Positions 42,294 to 52,334 of a DNA stretch of 64,000 nucleotides are shown here, piece by piece. The stretch comes from Hymenobacter baengnokdamensis (GTDB taxonomy: Bacteria; Bacteroidota; Bacteroidia; Cytophagales; Hymenobacteraceae): NCBI RefSeq assembly GCF_008728635.1, contig NZ_CP044285.1:1488001-1552000 (forward strand), in the 5' to 3' direction. The stretch's first letter is position 1. Every line of letters begins with the position of its first letter. The notes below the pieces were generated by a model. The model was not told the origin of the DNA and did no database searches. It saw only the letters and a program-made list of their open reading frames with translations. A program made the position numbers and the translations under genes.

Positions 42294-43982
42294 ATGTTTC
42301 TACACGAATTGCGTTTTCGCTGGCTGACCGGCTTTATCCTCGGGGCCAGTGCCTTGCTGCTGGCTGCGTGCTCTGGCGCCGGGCTTTCGGCCGCCGACGA
42401 GCGCCGCGTATTTCGCTACAATCAGCCCGAAGCGCTCAGCTCGCTCGACCCGGCATTTGCCCGCAACCAGGCCAATAGCTGGGCCGTGGCGCAGCTCTAC
42501 AACGGCCTGCTCGCCCTCGACTCGACCTTGCAGCCCGCTCCGGCGCTGGCGCGGCGCTACAGCATTTCGCCCGATGGTAAAACCTACACCTTTACGCTAC
42601 GGCGCGGGGTGCGCTTTCACGATAGTGAGGCGTTTGCCGGCGGGCGCGGCCGGGAGGTAACAGCCCGCGATTTTGTCTATTCTTTCCGGCGGTTATTTGA
42701 TGCCGCAACTGCTTCGCCGGGCGGCTGGATTTTTCGGGGTAAGGTGCTCGAAAAAGCCGGCGGCGAGCCCAGCGACACCTGCTTCGTGGCCGCCAACGAC
42801 TCGACGCTGCGTATTCACCTGCGGGCGCCGTTTATTCCGTTTCTGAGTATATTAACAATGCCCTATGCCTATGTGGTGCCGCACGAAGCGGTGACGCGCT
42901 ACGGCAAGGACTTTCGCGAGCACCCGGTGGGCACCGGGCCGTTCCAATTTAAGGTGTGGGACGAGGGCAATGTGCTGCTGTTGCACCGCAACCCTATGTA
43001 CTGGCGACGCGACGCTAGGGGCCAAACATTGCCCTACCTGGATGCCGTGGCCATCAGCTTTATCGCGGACCGCAAGACCGAGTTTCTGACCTTTTTGCAA
43101 GGCAAGCTTGATTTTCTAAGCGGCATCCGCGAAGGCTCGCGCGACTTGATTCTCAATGCCGATGGCTCGGTGCGGGCCGATTTTAAGGGGCGTTTCAACC
43201 TGCAAAAAGCGCCTTATCTGAATACCGAGTACCTGGGCTTTCAGCTCGACTCGGCCAGGCTTACCGGCGAGCAGGCGCAGCAGGGCCGCGCCCTGCGCGA
43301 CGTGCGCGTGCGCCAGGCGCTGAGCTACGCTATCAACCGGCCCGAACTGCTGGCCTATGTGCTCAACCACGTAGGGCGGCCCGGCGAGTCGGGCTTTGTG
43401 CCGGCCGCGCTGCCTTCGTTTTCGCCGGTGCAGGTGCCGGGCTACACATTTAAGCCCCAAAAGGCCCGCGAGCTGCTGGCGGCGGCCGGCTACGGCCCGG
43501 CCCGGCCCTTGCAGCTGCGCCTGAGCACGGTGGCCGAGCGCAAGGCCGTAGCCGAATATCTCCAGAAAAACTGGGCCGACGTGGGCATTCAGGTGCAGAT
43601 TGACATCAACCAGTCGGCCGCCCAGCAGGAGCTGGTGGACAATGGCCGTACGGCCTTTTTCAGCAAAAGCTGGCTGGGCGACTACCCCGACGCGGAGAAT
43701 TACCTGGCCTTGTTCTACTCGCCCAACTTCAGCCCCGCCGGCCCCGATAAAACGCATTATAAGTCGGCGGAGTACGACCAGCTTTATGCCCGCGCCATTC
43801 GGGAGCAGGAGGCGGCCCGGCGCACCGCGCTCTACCAACAGATGGACCGCCTGGTAGTGCGCGACGCACCGGTAGTTTCGCTGTATTACGATGAGGTAAT
43901 CCGCCTCACGCAGCGCAATGTGCGCGGCCTCACGCCCAATCCCATGAACCAGCTGCTGCTGGAGCAGGTGCGAAAATTGTAG
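42294..43982 (+). CDS. ABC transporter solute-binding lipoprotein, peptide type (SBP_bac_5)
   Basis: 562 residues. A lipoprotein signal ends in LLLAACSGAG. The mature part matches the peptide/nickel-binding family: SLDPAFARNQANSWAVAQLY, SPDGKTYTFTLRRGVRFHD, VTARDFVYSFRRLFD, HPVGTGPFQFKVWD and VRQALSYAINRPELL. Such proteins bind oligopeptides or other solutes in the periplasm and deliver them to an ABC permease; no permease or ATPase genes are adjacent. Confidence 0.88.
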   Translation: MFLHELRFRWLTGFILGASALLLAACSGAGLSAADERRVFRYNQPEALSSLDPAFARNQANSWAVAQLYNGLLALDSTLQPAPALARRYSISPDGKTYTFTLRRGVRFHDSEAFAGGRGREVTARDFVYSFRRLFDAATASPGGWIFRGKVLEKAGGEPSDTCFVAANDSTLRIHLRAPFIPFLSILTMPYAYVVPHEAVTRYGKDFREHPVGTGPFQFKVWDEGNVLLLHRNPMYWRRDARGQTLPYLDAVAISFIADRKTEFLTFLQGKLDFLSGIREGSRDLILNADGSVRADFKGRFNLQKAPYLNTEYLGFQLDSARLTGEQAQQGRALRDVRVRQALSYAINRPELLAYVLNHVGRPGESGFVPAALPSFSPVQVPGYTFKPQKARELLAAAGYGPARPLQLRLSTVAERKAVAEYLQKNWADVGIQVQIDINQSAAQQELVDNGRTAFFSKSWLGDYPDAENYLALFYSPNFSPAGPDKTHYKSAEYDQLYARAIREQEAARRTALYQQMDRLVVRDAPVVSLYYDEVIRLTQRNVRGLTPNPMNQLLLEQVRKL

Positions 43983-43995
43983 CGCCGGGTGGTGC

Positions 43996-44487
43996 TTACT
44001 TCTCCAAGCCGCTGTTGGTCAGCGGGTCGACGCGGGCCTGGACGTAGTTTATATAGCCCTGCAAGCTGGCCGGAATACCTTCTTCGGCATATACTGCGTG
44101 CAGGGGCTGGCCCACCGGATGCACCGTGATAATGCTGGCCGGCAGGTCGTTGGTGTTGCCTACGTAGCGTTCCTGAAACTTCGTGAACTCAACCCGCCTG
44201 GCCTCGGCCAGCATCTCGTTGATGGTCGCCACGGGCAGGCTCAGCGTGTGCTTGCCCAGCAGCTTTACAAAGCGCTGGCCATCGTACTCGACCCGGCCAT
44301 CGGCAAAGATGGTAGCCGTATAAACCGGGCAGGTGCCGTAGCAGGGGGTGCGCTGCAAAATGAGCACTGGCTCGGCCTGCCGGGCCGGGGCCGCCGTAGC
44401 CGTGGATTTGGACTTGCGCGGCAGCTTCTTCTGAGCACAAGCTGGCAGGGCCAGCGAAATCGCGAGTAACCAAAGCAAAAAGCGCAT
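43996..44487 (-). CDS. DUF6438 family lipoprotein/exported protein
   Basis: 163 residues from ATG 44487 (MRFLLWLLAISLALPAC, probable lipobox). The core VLILQRTPCYGTCPVYTATI, then FADGRVEYDGQRFV and HTLSLPVATINEMLAEA, is typical of DUF6438, with two Cys in CYGTC. The family's role is unknown. It ends 14 bases from the convergent solute-binding gene. Confidence 0.75.
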   Translation of the reverse strand: MRFLLWLLAISLALPACAQKKLPRKSKSTATAAPARQAEPVLILQRTPCYGTCPVYTATIFADGRVEYDGQRFVKLLGKHTLSLPVATINEMLAEARRVEFTKFQERYVGNTNDLPASIITVHPVGQPLHAVYAEEGIPASLQGYINYVQARVDPLTNSGLEK

Positions 44488-44588
44488 CAGAATAAAATAA
44501 GATGAACAAGAAAATGAGCAATACTGCAAAAGTGCAGCGCCGGCAACAAAACGAAAACCAAGCCAACCTTGCGAAGGTGAGCTCATAA

Positions 44589-44631
44589 AAAAAGACGTAT
44601 CGTAATGCTGAGCACTACAATACGTCTTTTT
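44589..44631 (-). terminator. Terminator after yidC
   Basis: AAAAAGACGTAT (44589-44600) pairs with ATACGTCTTTTT (44620-44631) around a 19-base loop, 17 bases downstream of the minus-strand yidC stop. Confidence 0.82.
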
Positions 44632-44647
44632 AAATAGTGGAAAACCT

Positions 44648-46435
44648 CTATGCTTTGCCGGGCGTCTTTTTTGCCTGCGCCTCGCGCTCCTGGGCAGTTT
44701 TCATGGCTTCGGCCAGGCGGGCCTGGAAGCCGCCGGGCTTTTTATCCTTGTTTTTCACCTTGTTGGCTTCGAGCTGGGCGCGAATCTTATCGTCGTTGAC
44801 GAAGGAGCGGGTCAGGGCCTGCTGGCCCAGCGTGACAAGGTTGGAAACCAGGTAATACCACGTCAGGCCGGCGGCGAAGCTGTTGAGCACAAAGAAGAAA
44901 ACCAGCGGCATGAGATAGCTGTAAAACTTCATCGGGCCCTGCATGGCCGCCGTGTTCATCTGGTTGCTCTGGTAGGTCATAAAGAGCGTTGAAATCGTCA
45001 TCAGCACCGTGAAAATGCTGATATGATTGCCCAGGTAAGGCAGCGTAAACGGCAGCTTGATAAGGTTGTCGTAGGTGCTCAGGTCGTGGGCCCACAGGAA
45101 GGGCTGCTGGCGCAGCTCAATCGCATTGGGGAAGAACTGGAACATGGCAAACAGAATCGGCAGCGTAAGCAGCGTGGGCACGCAGCCGCTGAGCGGCGAC
45201 ACCCCAAACTGGTTGTAGAGCTTCATCGTCTCCTGCTGGGTTTTCACCTGGTCGTCGGGGTGCTTGGCCTTAATCTCGTCCAGCTCGGGCTTGAGCACTT
45301 TCATGCGGGCCTGGCTTTCGTAGGTTTTGTAGGTCAACGGCCACGTTACGAGCTTGATAATAATTACCAGCAGGAGGATAATAATGCCGTACGAGCTGAT
45401 ATACTGCTGCAAAAAGTTGAATACCGGAATCACTACGTAGCGGTTGACGTAGCGGAAGATGCCCCAGCCCAGGTACACGTTGCGGTCAAAGTTCGGGGCT
45501 ACTGCCTTCAGCAGGTTGAACTGATTAGGGCCGAAAAAGAAGCGGTACTGGCCGCCAGCCGCGCTCGTCACGTCGGCTACCGGCAGGGTAAGCGTGGTGC
45601 TCAGCGTTTTGATAAACGTGGAGTCGGCCAGGTTTACCGTCGAGTTGAATTGCCCGCTGGTGAAGGGCTGCGAGTCGGCGATAAAGCCGGCCACAAAGAA
45701 GTCGTGCTTATCGGCCGCCCATTTGATGGGCGTAGCAATTTTCATCTCCTCCGGCTTTTCGCTGGCCTCGGCCAGACTGCCGGGGTCGTTGCTGGCCAGG
45801 TAGTGGTTGATGGTCGAGTGGTTGCGGTTCTGCTTGAGGTCCTGCTCGGTCTGGCGCACGTTATCCACGAAGCTGAACGTGAGCGGCTCCTGCGCCACGG
45901 CCACGCCGCTGAGCTTCAGGTTGTACTTCACCTCGTAGCCCGACTTGGGCAGCGTGTAAGTCTGCGTCACGGTGCCGCCGCCCACCGGTGCGGTAAAGGC
46001 CAGCTGCTGGCCGCCGTCGGCGGTAGGCTGCGGGGCGCTGGCCGCGAAGTTGAGCCCGGCAAACTCCACCGCGTGGCCGTCGAGGGTGCGCAGCCGGGTG
46101 TTGTAGCGGGCGCTCTGGGCGTCGAAAAGGTCGAGCGGCTTGCCGAAGAACGTCTTGTAGTTGTTCAGGCGCACGGCCGCCACCCGGCCGCCCTGGGTCG
46201 AGAAGGTGAGCGTCAGCTCCGGGTTTTTCAGCTCGATGCTGCGCACCGGGCCGGCCGCCGAGTCGAGCGGCGCCACGAGCACGGGCGCCACGGCCGGCGT
46301 CGTAGACGGGGCGGCCGTAGTGGTAGTGGTAACCTGGGTTTTAGCTTTGTCCTCCGCCTTCGGCGAGAAGAAAAACAGATACACCAGGAGCAAGGCCGAG
46401 ATGAGGAACAGGCCAGTCGCTTGATTGCGGTCCAT
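44648..46435 (-). CDS. yidC: Membrane protein insertase YidC
   Basis: 595 residues. MDRNQATGLFLISALLLVYLF is the first helix, followed by a low-complexity Thr/Ala linker, a large periplasmic beta domain and, from about residue 345, the conserved insertase helices: GIIILLLVIIIKLVTWPL, FGVSPLSGCVPTLLTLPILF, WYYLVSNLVTLGQQAL. It inserts and folds inner-membrane proteins with or without Sec. Its location beside pyrG is conserved in Bacteroidota. Promoter at 46460, terminator at 44589-44631. Confidence 0.95.
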   Translation of the reverse strand: MDRNQATGLFLISALLLVYLFFFSPKAEDKAKTQVTTTTTAAPSTTPAVAPVLVAPLDSAAGPVRSIELKNPELTLTFSTQGGRVAAVRLNNYKTFFGKPLDLFDAQSARYNTRLRTLDGHAVEFAGLNFAASAPQPTADGGQQLAFTAPVGGGTVTQTYTLPKSGYEVKYNLKLSGVAVAQEPLTFSFVDNVRQTEQDLKQNRNHSTINHYLASNDPGSLAEASEKPEEMKIATPIKWAADKHDFFVAGFIADSQPFTSGQFNSTVNLADSTFIKTLSTTLTLPVADVTSAAGGQYRFFFGPNQFNLLKAVAPNFDRNVYLGWGIFRYVNRYVVIPVFNFLQQYISSYGIIILLLVIIIKLVTWPLTYKTYESQARMKVLKPELDEIKAKHPDDQVKTQQETMKLYNQFGVSPLSGCVPTLLTLPILFAMFQFFPNAIELRQQPFLWAHDLSTYDNLIKLPFTLPYLGNHISIFTVLMTISTLFMTYQSNQMNTAAMQGPMKFYSYLMPLVFFFVLNSFAAGLTWYYLVSNLVTLGQQALTRSFVNDDKIRAQLEANKVKNKDKKPGGFQARLAEAMKTAQEREAQAKKTPGKA

Positions 46436-46459
46436 TTACAATTAAAAAAATTCGAAGGG

Positions 46460-46467
46460 CAAAGGTA
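46460..46467 (-). promoter_or_regulatory. -7 box of yidC (TACCTTTG)
   Basis: On the minus strand TACCTTTG fits TAnnTTTG and lies 24 bases before the yidC ATG at 46435. It implies a short leader. No clear TTG -33 box is seen. Confidence 0.55.
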
Positions 46468-46501
46468 CGGCGGGGCAGGGGCGCTTACTGCTTATGCCAT
46501 T

Positions 46502-46611
46502 AATAAGAACGTCATGCTGAGCCTGTCGAAGCATCTCTGCCACGCCCCAAGAGGTATCAACCCACTGAAGCGGCAGAGATGCTTCGCCAAGCTCAGCATG
46601 ACGTTCTTATT
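46502..46611. repeat. Long inverted repeat, GTCATGCTGAGC family, copy 1
   Basis: 40-base arms 46502-46541 and 46572-46611 match in 38 positions when reverse-complemented, around a 30-base centre. The same core (GTCATGCTGAGC, then CGAAGCATCTC) recurs at 61750-61843. It lies between pyrG and yidC and may act as a terminator for pyrG. It looks like a non-autonomous MITE/REP-like element. Confidence 0.82.
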
Positions 46612-46627
46612 TGCCTGATGCTTTAAG

Positions 46628-48280
46628 CTATTGCCCTTTCTTGTGCTGAATAGCCGCCTTCACAAACCGCACAAACAGCGGGTGCGGGGTTTCCACGGTG
46701 CTTTTCAGCTCGGGGTGAAACTGCCCGGCTACGAACCACGGATGTACCGAGGCCGGCAGCTCAACTACTTCAACCAGGCCGGTTTCGGGGTTGGTGCCGG
46801 AGGCAGTGAGGCCGGCCGCCTCAAAGCGACTCAGGTACTCATTATTAAACTCATAGCGGTGGCGGTGGCGCTCGCTGATAAGGTTACGACCGTAGGCTTT
46901 GGCGGCGCGCGAGCCCCGCTTTAGCTCGCAGGCGTAAGCCCCGAGGCGCATGGTGCCGCCTTTCTGGGTGATGTCCTTTTGCTCGGCCATCAGGGCAATA
47001 ACCGGGTCGGGCGTGAGTGGGTCCATCTCGGTCGAGCTGGCTTGCGGCAAGCCCAGTACGTGGCGGGCGTATTCTACCACGGCCACCTGCATGCCCAGGC
47101 AAATGCCGAAGAACGGAATCCCGTTTTCCCGCACGTAGCGCACGGCAGCCACCTTGCCCTCAAAGCCGCGCTCGCCAAAGCCAGGCGCCACCAGTACGCC
47201 ATCCACGCCCTCGAGCTGCTGCACGGCGTTTTCGGGCGTCAGGTGCTCGCTCTGGATACTGCGCACCTTCACCTTGCACTCGTTGGCCGCGCCCGCATGA
47301 ATAAAGGATTCAATTATTGATTTATAGGCATCTGGTAATTCTACGTATTTGCCAACCAGCGCAATCGTTACTTCCTCGGTCGGGTTTTTGAGGCGGCCCA
47401 AAAACTCCTTCCAGTTTTCCAGCTCGGGCGCGTGGCCGCCGGTCAGGCGCAGCTTGGCGATAACGCGGGCGTCGAGCTCTTCCTTGAGCATGAGCAGCGG
47501 CACCGAGTAGATGGTGTCGGCGTCGAGGCTCTCGATAACGGCGTTGATTTTGACGTTGCAAAACAGCGCAATCTTGCGGCGCATCTCAGGCGGAATCGGG
47601 TGCTCGGAGCGGCACACCAGAATATCGGGCTGCAAGCCGGCTTCGCGCAAGTCTCTGACCGAGTGCTGGGTAGGCTTGGTCTTGAGCTCACCGGCTGCGG
47701 CCAGGTAGGGCAGCAGCGTGAGGTGAATCACGAGCGAATCGTTCGGCGGCAGCTCCCAGCGCAGCTGGCGCACGGCTTCCACGAAAGGCAGGCTCTCAAT
47801 GTCGCCGATGCAGCCGCCGATTTCGGTTATCACCACGTCAAACTCGCCGTTCTGACCCAGCAGCAGCATCCGGCGCTTTATCTCGTCGGTGATGTGGGGC
47901 ACTACCTGTACGGTTTTGCCGAGAAAGGCGCCTTCGCGCTCACGGCGGATAACCGTGTCGTAGATGCGGCCGGTAGTGACGTTGTTGGCCTGGGAGGTCG
48001 GTGCGTTCAGAAAGCGCTCGTAATGGCCTAAGTCCAAGTCGGTTTCGGCGCCGTCGTCAGTTACGTAGCATTCCCCGTGTTCGTAGGGGTTGAGCGTGCC
48101 GGGGTCGATGTTGATGTAGGGGTCGAATTTCTGAATAGTGACCCGAAAGCCCCTGGCTTGCAGGAGCTTGGCCAGGGAAGCGGAAATAATTCCTTTTCCG
48201 AGCGAGGAGGTGACGCCGCCGGTGACGAAGATATACTTCGCGGCCGACGCTGTAGGGGAGGGGGTGGAGCGTTCAGGCAT
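46628..48280 (-). CDS. pyrG: CTP synthase
   Basis: 550 residues from ATG 48280. The synthase part opens [19 protein letters not shown], then [20 protein letters not shown], and the glutamine amidotransferase domain has FFGICLGMQ with the catalytic Cys and AGQFHPEL with the His. It makes CTP from UTP, ATP and glutamine, the last step of pyrimidine synthesis for nucleic acids. The enzyme is of normal length. Confidence 0.96.
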   Translation of the reverse strand: MPERSTPSPTASAAKYIFVTGGVTSSLGKGIISASLAKLLQARGFRVTIQKFDPYINIDPGTLNPYEHGECYVTDDGAETDLDLGHYERFLNAPTSQANNVTTGRIYDTVIRREREGAFLGKTVQVVPHITDEIKRRMLLLGQNGEFDVVITEIGGCIGDIESLPFVEAVRQLRWELPPNDSLVIHLTLLPYLAAAGELKTKPTQHSVRDLREAGLQPDILVCRSEHPIPPEMRRKIALFCNVKINAVIESLDADTIYSVPLLMLKEELDARVIAKLRLTGGHAPELENWKEFLGRLKNPTEEVTIALVGKYVELPDAYKSIIESFIHAGAANECKVKVRSIQSEHLTPENAVQQLEGVDGVLVAPGFGERGFEGKVAAVRYVRENGIPFFGICLGMQVAVVEYARHVLGLPQASSTEMDPLTPDPVIALMAEQKDITQKGGTMRLGAYACELKRGSRAAKAYGRNLISERHRHRYEFNNEYLSRFEAAGLTASGTNPETGLVEVVELPASVHPWFVAGQFHPELKSTVETPHPLFVRFVKAAIQHKKGQ

Positions 48281-48289
48281 GACGGGGGT

Positions 48290-48297
48290 CAAAGGTA
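48290..48297 (-). promoter_or_regulatory. -7 box upstream of pyrG (TACCTTTG)
   Basis: On the minus strand TACCTTTG fits TAnnTTTG. It is only nine bases from the ATG at 48280, so the transcript would be almost leaderless, or the start is a little further in. Confidence 0.5.
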
Positions 48298-48418
48298 CGG
48301 TGTGGCCGCCCGCTACCTTCTCCAAGTAACCAGCGGTTGCAATTGCCAGGGTAATAGAAGGGCTATTTTTACGGCTGGTCGCACCACTTTAGGTCGTTTT
48401 CAGGTTAGAGGATGAGTT

Positions 48419-50335
48419 ATGAAAAAAGAACGCAGAAATTATAAGGGTAGGTTTTGCGCAATACAGTGGCAATGTGGGCCAATGCTGCTGGTCTGGCTGT
48501 TGTTAAGCCAGTTGACACAGGCCCAGACTGCGCCCGTGGCGTTGCGTAAAGACCTTAAAAAGGACTTTGGGGCTGTAGGCGATGGGCGCACCAATGACCA
48601 GCCTGCTTTTGCGAAGGCCGCCGATTTTTTTAACAAGCGTGCTACAACCGCTGGTGGTACGGCGCGGGCTATGCTCACCATTCCGAAAGGGATATATGTG
48701 GTGGGCCAGCAAACGCCGCAGGGCGAAACCCCTGATGTGTTGCGGCTGATGAACTGCCGCAACCTGGCTATCGAAGGAGAAGATAGCGCCACGACCGAAA
48801 TCCGCTATGCGTCGGGCCTGCGCTACGGCGCCTTCGACCCTACTACCCGGCAGCCGTACGAAGCCCCCACAGCTATGTTTACGGATGGGAAATATGCCGC
48901 CGGCTTGGGCACCTGCATTGTGTTGCAAGGCTGCGAAGATATCCAAGTATCCAACCTGACTATCAACGGCAACAGTCCGCACCTGCTAATAGGAGGGCAC
49001 TGGGGCGATACCGGAATTCAGCTCGCCGCCGATGGGGTGTTTATCAGTGATTCGCGGAAGATAACTCTTCGCAACCTTTCGCTACATCATATGGGCCGCG
49101 ATGGGGTGCAGGTGCTCAATCACTTAGCAAAGAGCCTGAACGACCCGCAACGCGAAAATATTGTATTCGAAAATTCTACATGCCTTTATAATGGTCGCCA
49201 AGGCTTGTCGCTGACCGGGGTCAACGGGTTTCGGGCGGTAAAGTGCCGTTTTAATCATACCGGCCGGGTACTGATGCCGGCTACCGGCAAGCCACTGTTT
49301 TCTAACCCCGGCGCTGGCCTCGACCTGGAGCCGCAGGACGGTTTTGTAACTAATGTTAGCCTCGAAAACTGTCAGTTTGTCGATAATGCCGGCCAGGGTA
49401 TCGTGTCTGACCGGCCGAGCTTAAGTCAGCCGGCTTCTACCAAAAACATTGCGGTAGCGGGTAGCCTGATATGGGGTGTCACTAACTGGTCGACTTGGGT
49501 AACGCAGCCAGGGTTTTTGTTTAAAAATTGCTTTATCTACGGCGCATTCGTACATGGCTGTCAGGCGGCTACAGCAGCCGAGGCGACACGCTTTGTGGGC
49601 TGCACCTTTGAAGACCGGCCCTATCATGGGCAAGCGGCTTATGGCCCGTTTACGCTGCATTCCGACTCGTATGCCAAGCGTATGAGCTTTACTGACTGCC
49701 GCTTTGTAGGAACGCATAATTACCTTATGCATGCTATTCCGGCCACTACCGATTCGGCTAGTGCGTTTCATTTACGCAACTGCACCTTTCTCTACAATTA
49801 TACGCAGCCGCCTCAAGGCTCGTACGACAAGCTACTGGGGGCAGTACTTAGTGGAAACACTATATTTAAAAATGGTCGCCAGAGCACCAGTAACCACCGT
49901 ACCGCTTTTATGCTCGGCAATAGCGCCGATAAGTCCATGGTGGTGCGTGCCCCTGGTACGCTACAGTTCCTGGCCCCCAACTGCTACTACCTATTGGTAG
50001 GAGGGCTCGACGTGGGTAGATTGGAGGGCGGGGCGCATGGCTCCGCTAGTGTAACCGTGGCGGCCGATAATGCGTTGGTATTGAACGAGTCTCCGGGTAG
50101 AGTGCCTGAACTATATATTGGGCCCACCTCGCGCCTGATTGTGAAAAAAGGTGGCTCGCTGGAAGTGCTACGTCATACCAAAGTATCTATCGCTGGCCAA
50201 TTGATAATAGAGGATGGGGCCTACTTCTTCCGTGACCCCTTGGCTGAAGTCAGCATTATAGGTGGGGGAAAGCTCCAGGTAGGCCCACAGGCTATTAAAA
50301 CCAAGCATCCCAAGCTTTATTCTACTTATTATTAG
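48419..50335 (+). CDS. Secreted right-handed beta-helix protein (pectate-lyase-3-like)
   Basis: 638 residues. An N-terminal basic stretch then a hydrophobic segment (MLLVWLLLSQLTQAQ) suggests a signal peptide. The mature part opens KDFGAVGDGRTNDQPAFAKA, the classic start of pectate-lyase-3/GH28-like parallel beta-helices, and continues with rungs such as IQVSNLTINGN and ITLRNLSLHHMG. No T9SS tail is seen. It could bind or cleave polysaccharides; catalytic residues cannot be assigned. The base composition is low (25 of 60 G or C at 49141-49200), which suggests acquisition. Confidence 0.78.
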   Translation: MKKERRNYKGRFCAIQWQCGPMLLVWLLLSQLTQAQTAPVALRKDLKKDFGAVGDGRTNDQPAFAKAADFFNKRATTAGGTARAMLTIPKGIYVVGQQTPQGETPDVLRLMNCRNLAIEGEDSATTEIRYASGLRYGAFDPTTRQPYEAPTAMFTDGKYAAGLGTCIVLQGCEDIQVSNLTINGNSPHLLIGGHWGDTGIQLAADGVFISDSRKITLRNLSLHHMGRDGVQVLNHLAKSLNDPQRENIVFENSTCLYNGRQGLSLTGVNGFRAVKCRFNHTGRVLMPATGKPLFSNPGAGLDLEPQDGFVTNVSLENCQFVDNAGQGIVSDRPSLSQPASTKNIAVAGSLIWGVTNWSTWVTQPGFLFKNCFIYGAFVHGCQAATAAEATRFVGCTFEDRPYHGQAAYGPFTLHSDSYAKRMSFTDCRFVGTHNYLMHAIPATTDSASAFHLRNCTFLYNYTQPPQGSYDKLLGAVLSGNTIFKNGRQSTSNHRTAFMLGNSADKSMVVRAPGTLQFLAPNCYYLLVGGLDVGRLEGGAHGSASVTVAADNALVLNESPGRVPELYIGPTSRLIVKKGGSLEVLRHTKVSIAGQLIIEDGAYFFRDPLAEVSIIGGGKLQVGPQAIKTKHPKLYSTYY

Positions 50336-50480
50336 TGCGCAGATGGTTTTTGTAATGATAGGTCGTAGTGAGCGACCTGCTTCATTCGGTTTAGAAAAAA
50401 ATTAAATATACCGATTTATTTTTATTCAGCATACTATTGCTTGCAGGTGCGGCATAGCTGGGCACTGGTGTTTCGTCATC

Positions 50481-50518
50481 AAAAAGCCTTGCTGAGCGCA
50501 GGGCTCGGAAGGCTTTTT
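50481..50518. terminator. Hairpin terminator between the beta-helix gene and leuB
   Basis: AAAAAGCCTT (50481-50490) pairs with AAGGCTTTTT (50509-50518). It is the only feature seen in the 293-base gap 50336-50628 between these convergent genes. Confidence 0.75.
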
Positions 50519-50628
50519 CTTGCAGCAAGAAGTAGCTTCCTTGGCCCGGACGGCTGGGAAAAAAACTAGTGAAATGGCTAGCAGTAAGGGCGGCAGCCTG
50601 TAAGCTTATTTTGGGTAGTCATACTGAC

Positions 50629-51744
50629 TTAAATAATCGTGCTCACGCCCACGGCAACGTTGTGGGCATTCCACTGCTGCTCGTTGGAGTCGGCCACCCA
50701 GAAGGCCACGTAGCTGCCCACCTGCTCGGTGGTGTAGGGTGCCGAGCCGTTCAGCTCAGGCGTTAATATGTTGTTGCTTATGGCTTCATCTACCCCTTCG
50801 CGCACCAGGGCCGCTTCGTCGGTCAGGCCCAGGTGGTCGAGGAGCATGGCAGCCGAGAGGATAGCCGCCAGCGGATTGGCAATTCCCTGGCCTTTAGCCT
50901 GCGGGTAAGAGCCGTGGATGGGCTCAAACACCGCCACGGCCGCGCCCACCGAGGCCGAAGGCAGCAGGCCCATCGACCCGGCAATCACCGAGGCTTCGTC
51001 GGATAGAATATCGCCAAACATATTTTCGGTTAGCACCACGTCAAACTGCCGGGGGTTGGTAATCAGCTGCATCGCGGCGTTGTCCACGAAGAGGTAGTCG
51101 ACCGTCACTTCCGGGTAGTCGGTGGCCAGCTCGCGCACCACTTCGCGCCACAGGCGTGAGGTCTCCAGCACGTTGGCTTTGTCGACGAGGGTGAGGTGGC
51201 CGCGCCGGCCGGCGGCGGCCTGAAACGCCAGGTGCGCGATGCGCTCAATCTCGGGGCGCGAGTAGGTGCAGTGGTCGTAGGCGGTGCCATCGGCCGTGCG
51301 GCCTTTTTCGCCGAAGTAGATGCCGCCCGTCAGCTCCCGGAAAATAACCAGGTCGGTGCCTTCGATGCGGTCGGCTTTCAGGGGCGAGTGCTTCAGCAGC
51401 GCCGGGTAGGCCGTAACGGGGCGGATGTTGGCAAATAAGCCCAGCTCTTTGCGCATCCGCAGCAGGCCCTGCTCGGGGCGCACCGGGGCGGTAGGGTCGT
51501 TGTCGTACCTGGGGTCGCCGATGGCGCCGAACAGTACCGCGTCGGCGGCCCGGCAGGCAGCCAGCGTTTCGTCGGGCAACGGGTTGCCGGTGGCGTCGAT
51601 GGCGCAGGCTCCTACCAGGTGTGAGGCAAACTCAAACCGGTGGCCGAAGCGCTCGGCTACGGCGTCGAGCACTTTCACGGCCTGCCGACAAACTTCCGGC
51701 CCGATGCCATCACCGGGCAGCAACGCTATTTTCTTAGTTACCAT
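50629..51744 (-). CDS. leuB: 3-isopropylmalate dehydrogenase
   Basis: 371 residues from ATG 51744; a GTG at 51750 would add two residues. [13 protein letters not shown], then [10 protein letters not shown], the active-site Tyr region [13 protein letters not shown] and [19 protein letters not shown] mark LeuB. It oxidatively decarboxylates 3-isopropylmalate with NAD+ in leucine synthesis. It overlaps leuD by seven bases (ATGGTAA), so the two are translated together. Confidence 0.96.
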   Translation of the reverse strand: MVTKKIALLPGDGIGPEVCRQAVKVLDAVAERFGHRFEFASHLVGACAIDATGNPLPDETLAACRAADAVLFGAIGDPRYDNDPTAPVRPEQGLLRMRKELGLFANIRPVTAYPALLKHSPLKADRIEGTDLVIFRELTGGIYFGEKGRTADGTAYDHCTYSRPEIERIAHLAFQAAAGRRGHLTLVDKANVLETSRLWREVVRELATDYPEVTVDYLFVDNAAMQLITNPRQFDVVLTENMFGDILSDEASVIAGSMGLLPSASVGAAVAVFEPIHGSYPQAKGQGIANPLAAILSAAMLLDHLGLTDEAALVREGVDEAISNNILTPELNGSAPYTTEQVGSYVAFWVADSNEQQWNAHNVAVGVSTII

Positions 51745-52334
51745 GTCCACGCGCGTTGTTTTTCAAAGGCCTCAATGGCCGGTTTCTGATTCACTAAAAA
51801 GTCGATGTCGTCGTAGCCGTTAAGCAGGCATTCTTTTTTATAGGCGTCGATGGCGAAGCCGAAGGATTCGCCCCAGGCCGGCACCGCTAGCGTTTGGGAG
51901 GGTAAATCCACCACCAGCGCCAAGCGCGGGTCGGCCTCGATGCCGGCCAGCAGGCGGGCCAGCACCTCGTCGCTCACCTGTAGGGGCAGCAGGCCGGTAT
52001 TCAGGGCATTGCCCCGAAAAATATCGGCGAAATAGCTCGAAATCACTACCCGAAAACCCGCGTCGTACAGCGCCCAGGCGGCGTGCTCGCGGCTGGAGCC
52101 GCAGCCGAAGTTCTTGCCGGCTACCAGAATCCGGCCCTGGTAGCGCGGATTGTTCAGTACAAAGCCGGCCCTGGGCGAACCGTCGGCCTGGTAGCGCCAG
52201 TCGCAAAACAGGTTGGTGCCGAAGCCTTCGCGGGTAGTGGCTTTCAGGAAGCGGGCCGGAATAATCTGGTCTGTATCAATATTTTCCAGCGGCAGCGGAA
52301 CGGCCGTGGTGCGCAGCGTTTGAAATTTTTCCAT
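51738..52334 (-). CDS. leuD: 3-isopropylmalate dehydratase small subunit
   Basis: 198 residues. [14 protein letters not shown], then [17 protein letters not shown] and [18 protein letters not shown] are signatures of LeuD, the swivelling-domain subunit that completes the LeuC active site. It starts at TAATG, one base overlapping the leuC stop, and overlaps leuB at its end. The set leuC-leuD-leuB is therefore a tight operon. Confidence 0.96.
   Translation of the reverse strand: MEKFQTLRTTAVPLPLENIDTDQIIPARFLKATTREGFGTNLFCDWRYQADGSPRAGFVLNNPRYQGRILVAGKNFGCGSSREHAAWALYDAGFRVVISSYFADIFRGNALNTGLLPLQVSDEVLARLLAGIEADPRLALVVDLPSQTLAVPAWGESFGFAIDAYKKECLLNGYDDIDFLVNQKPAIEAFEKQRAWTW

Noticed and set aside
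45023..46618. 531-codon plus-strand open frame
   Set aside because: Antisense to yidC; rich in Arg, Gln and Val with no domain.
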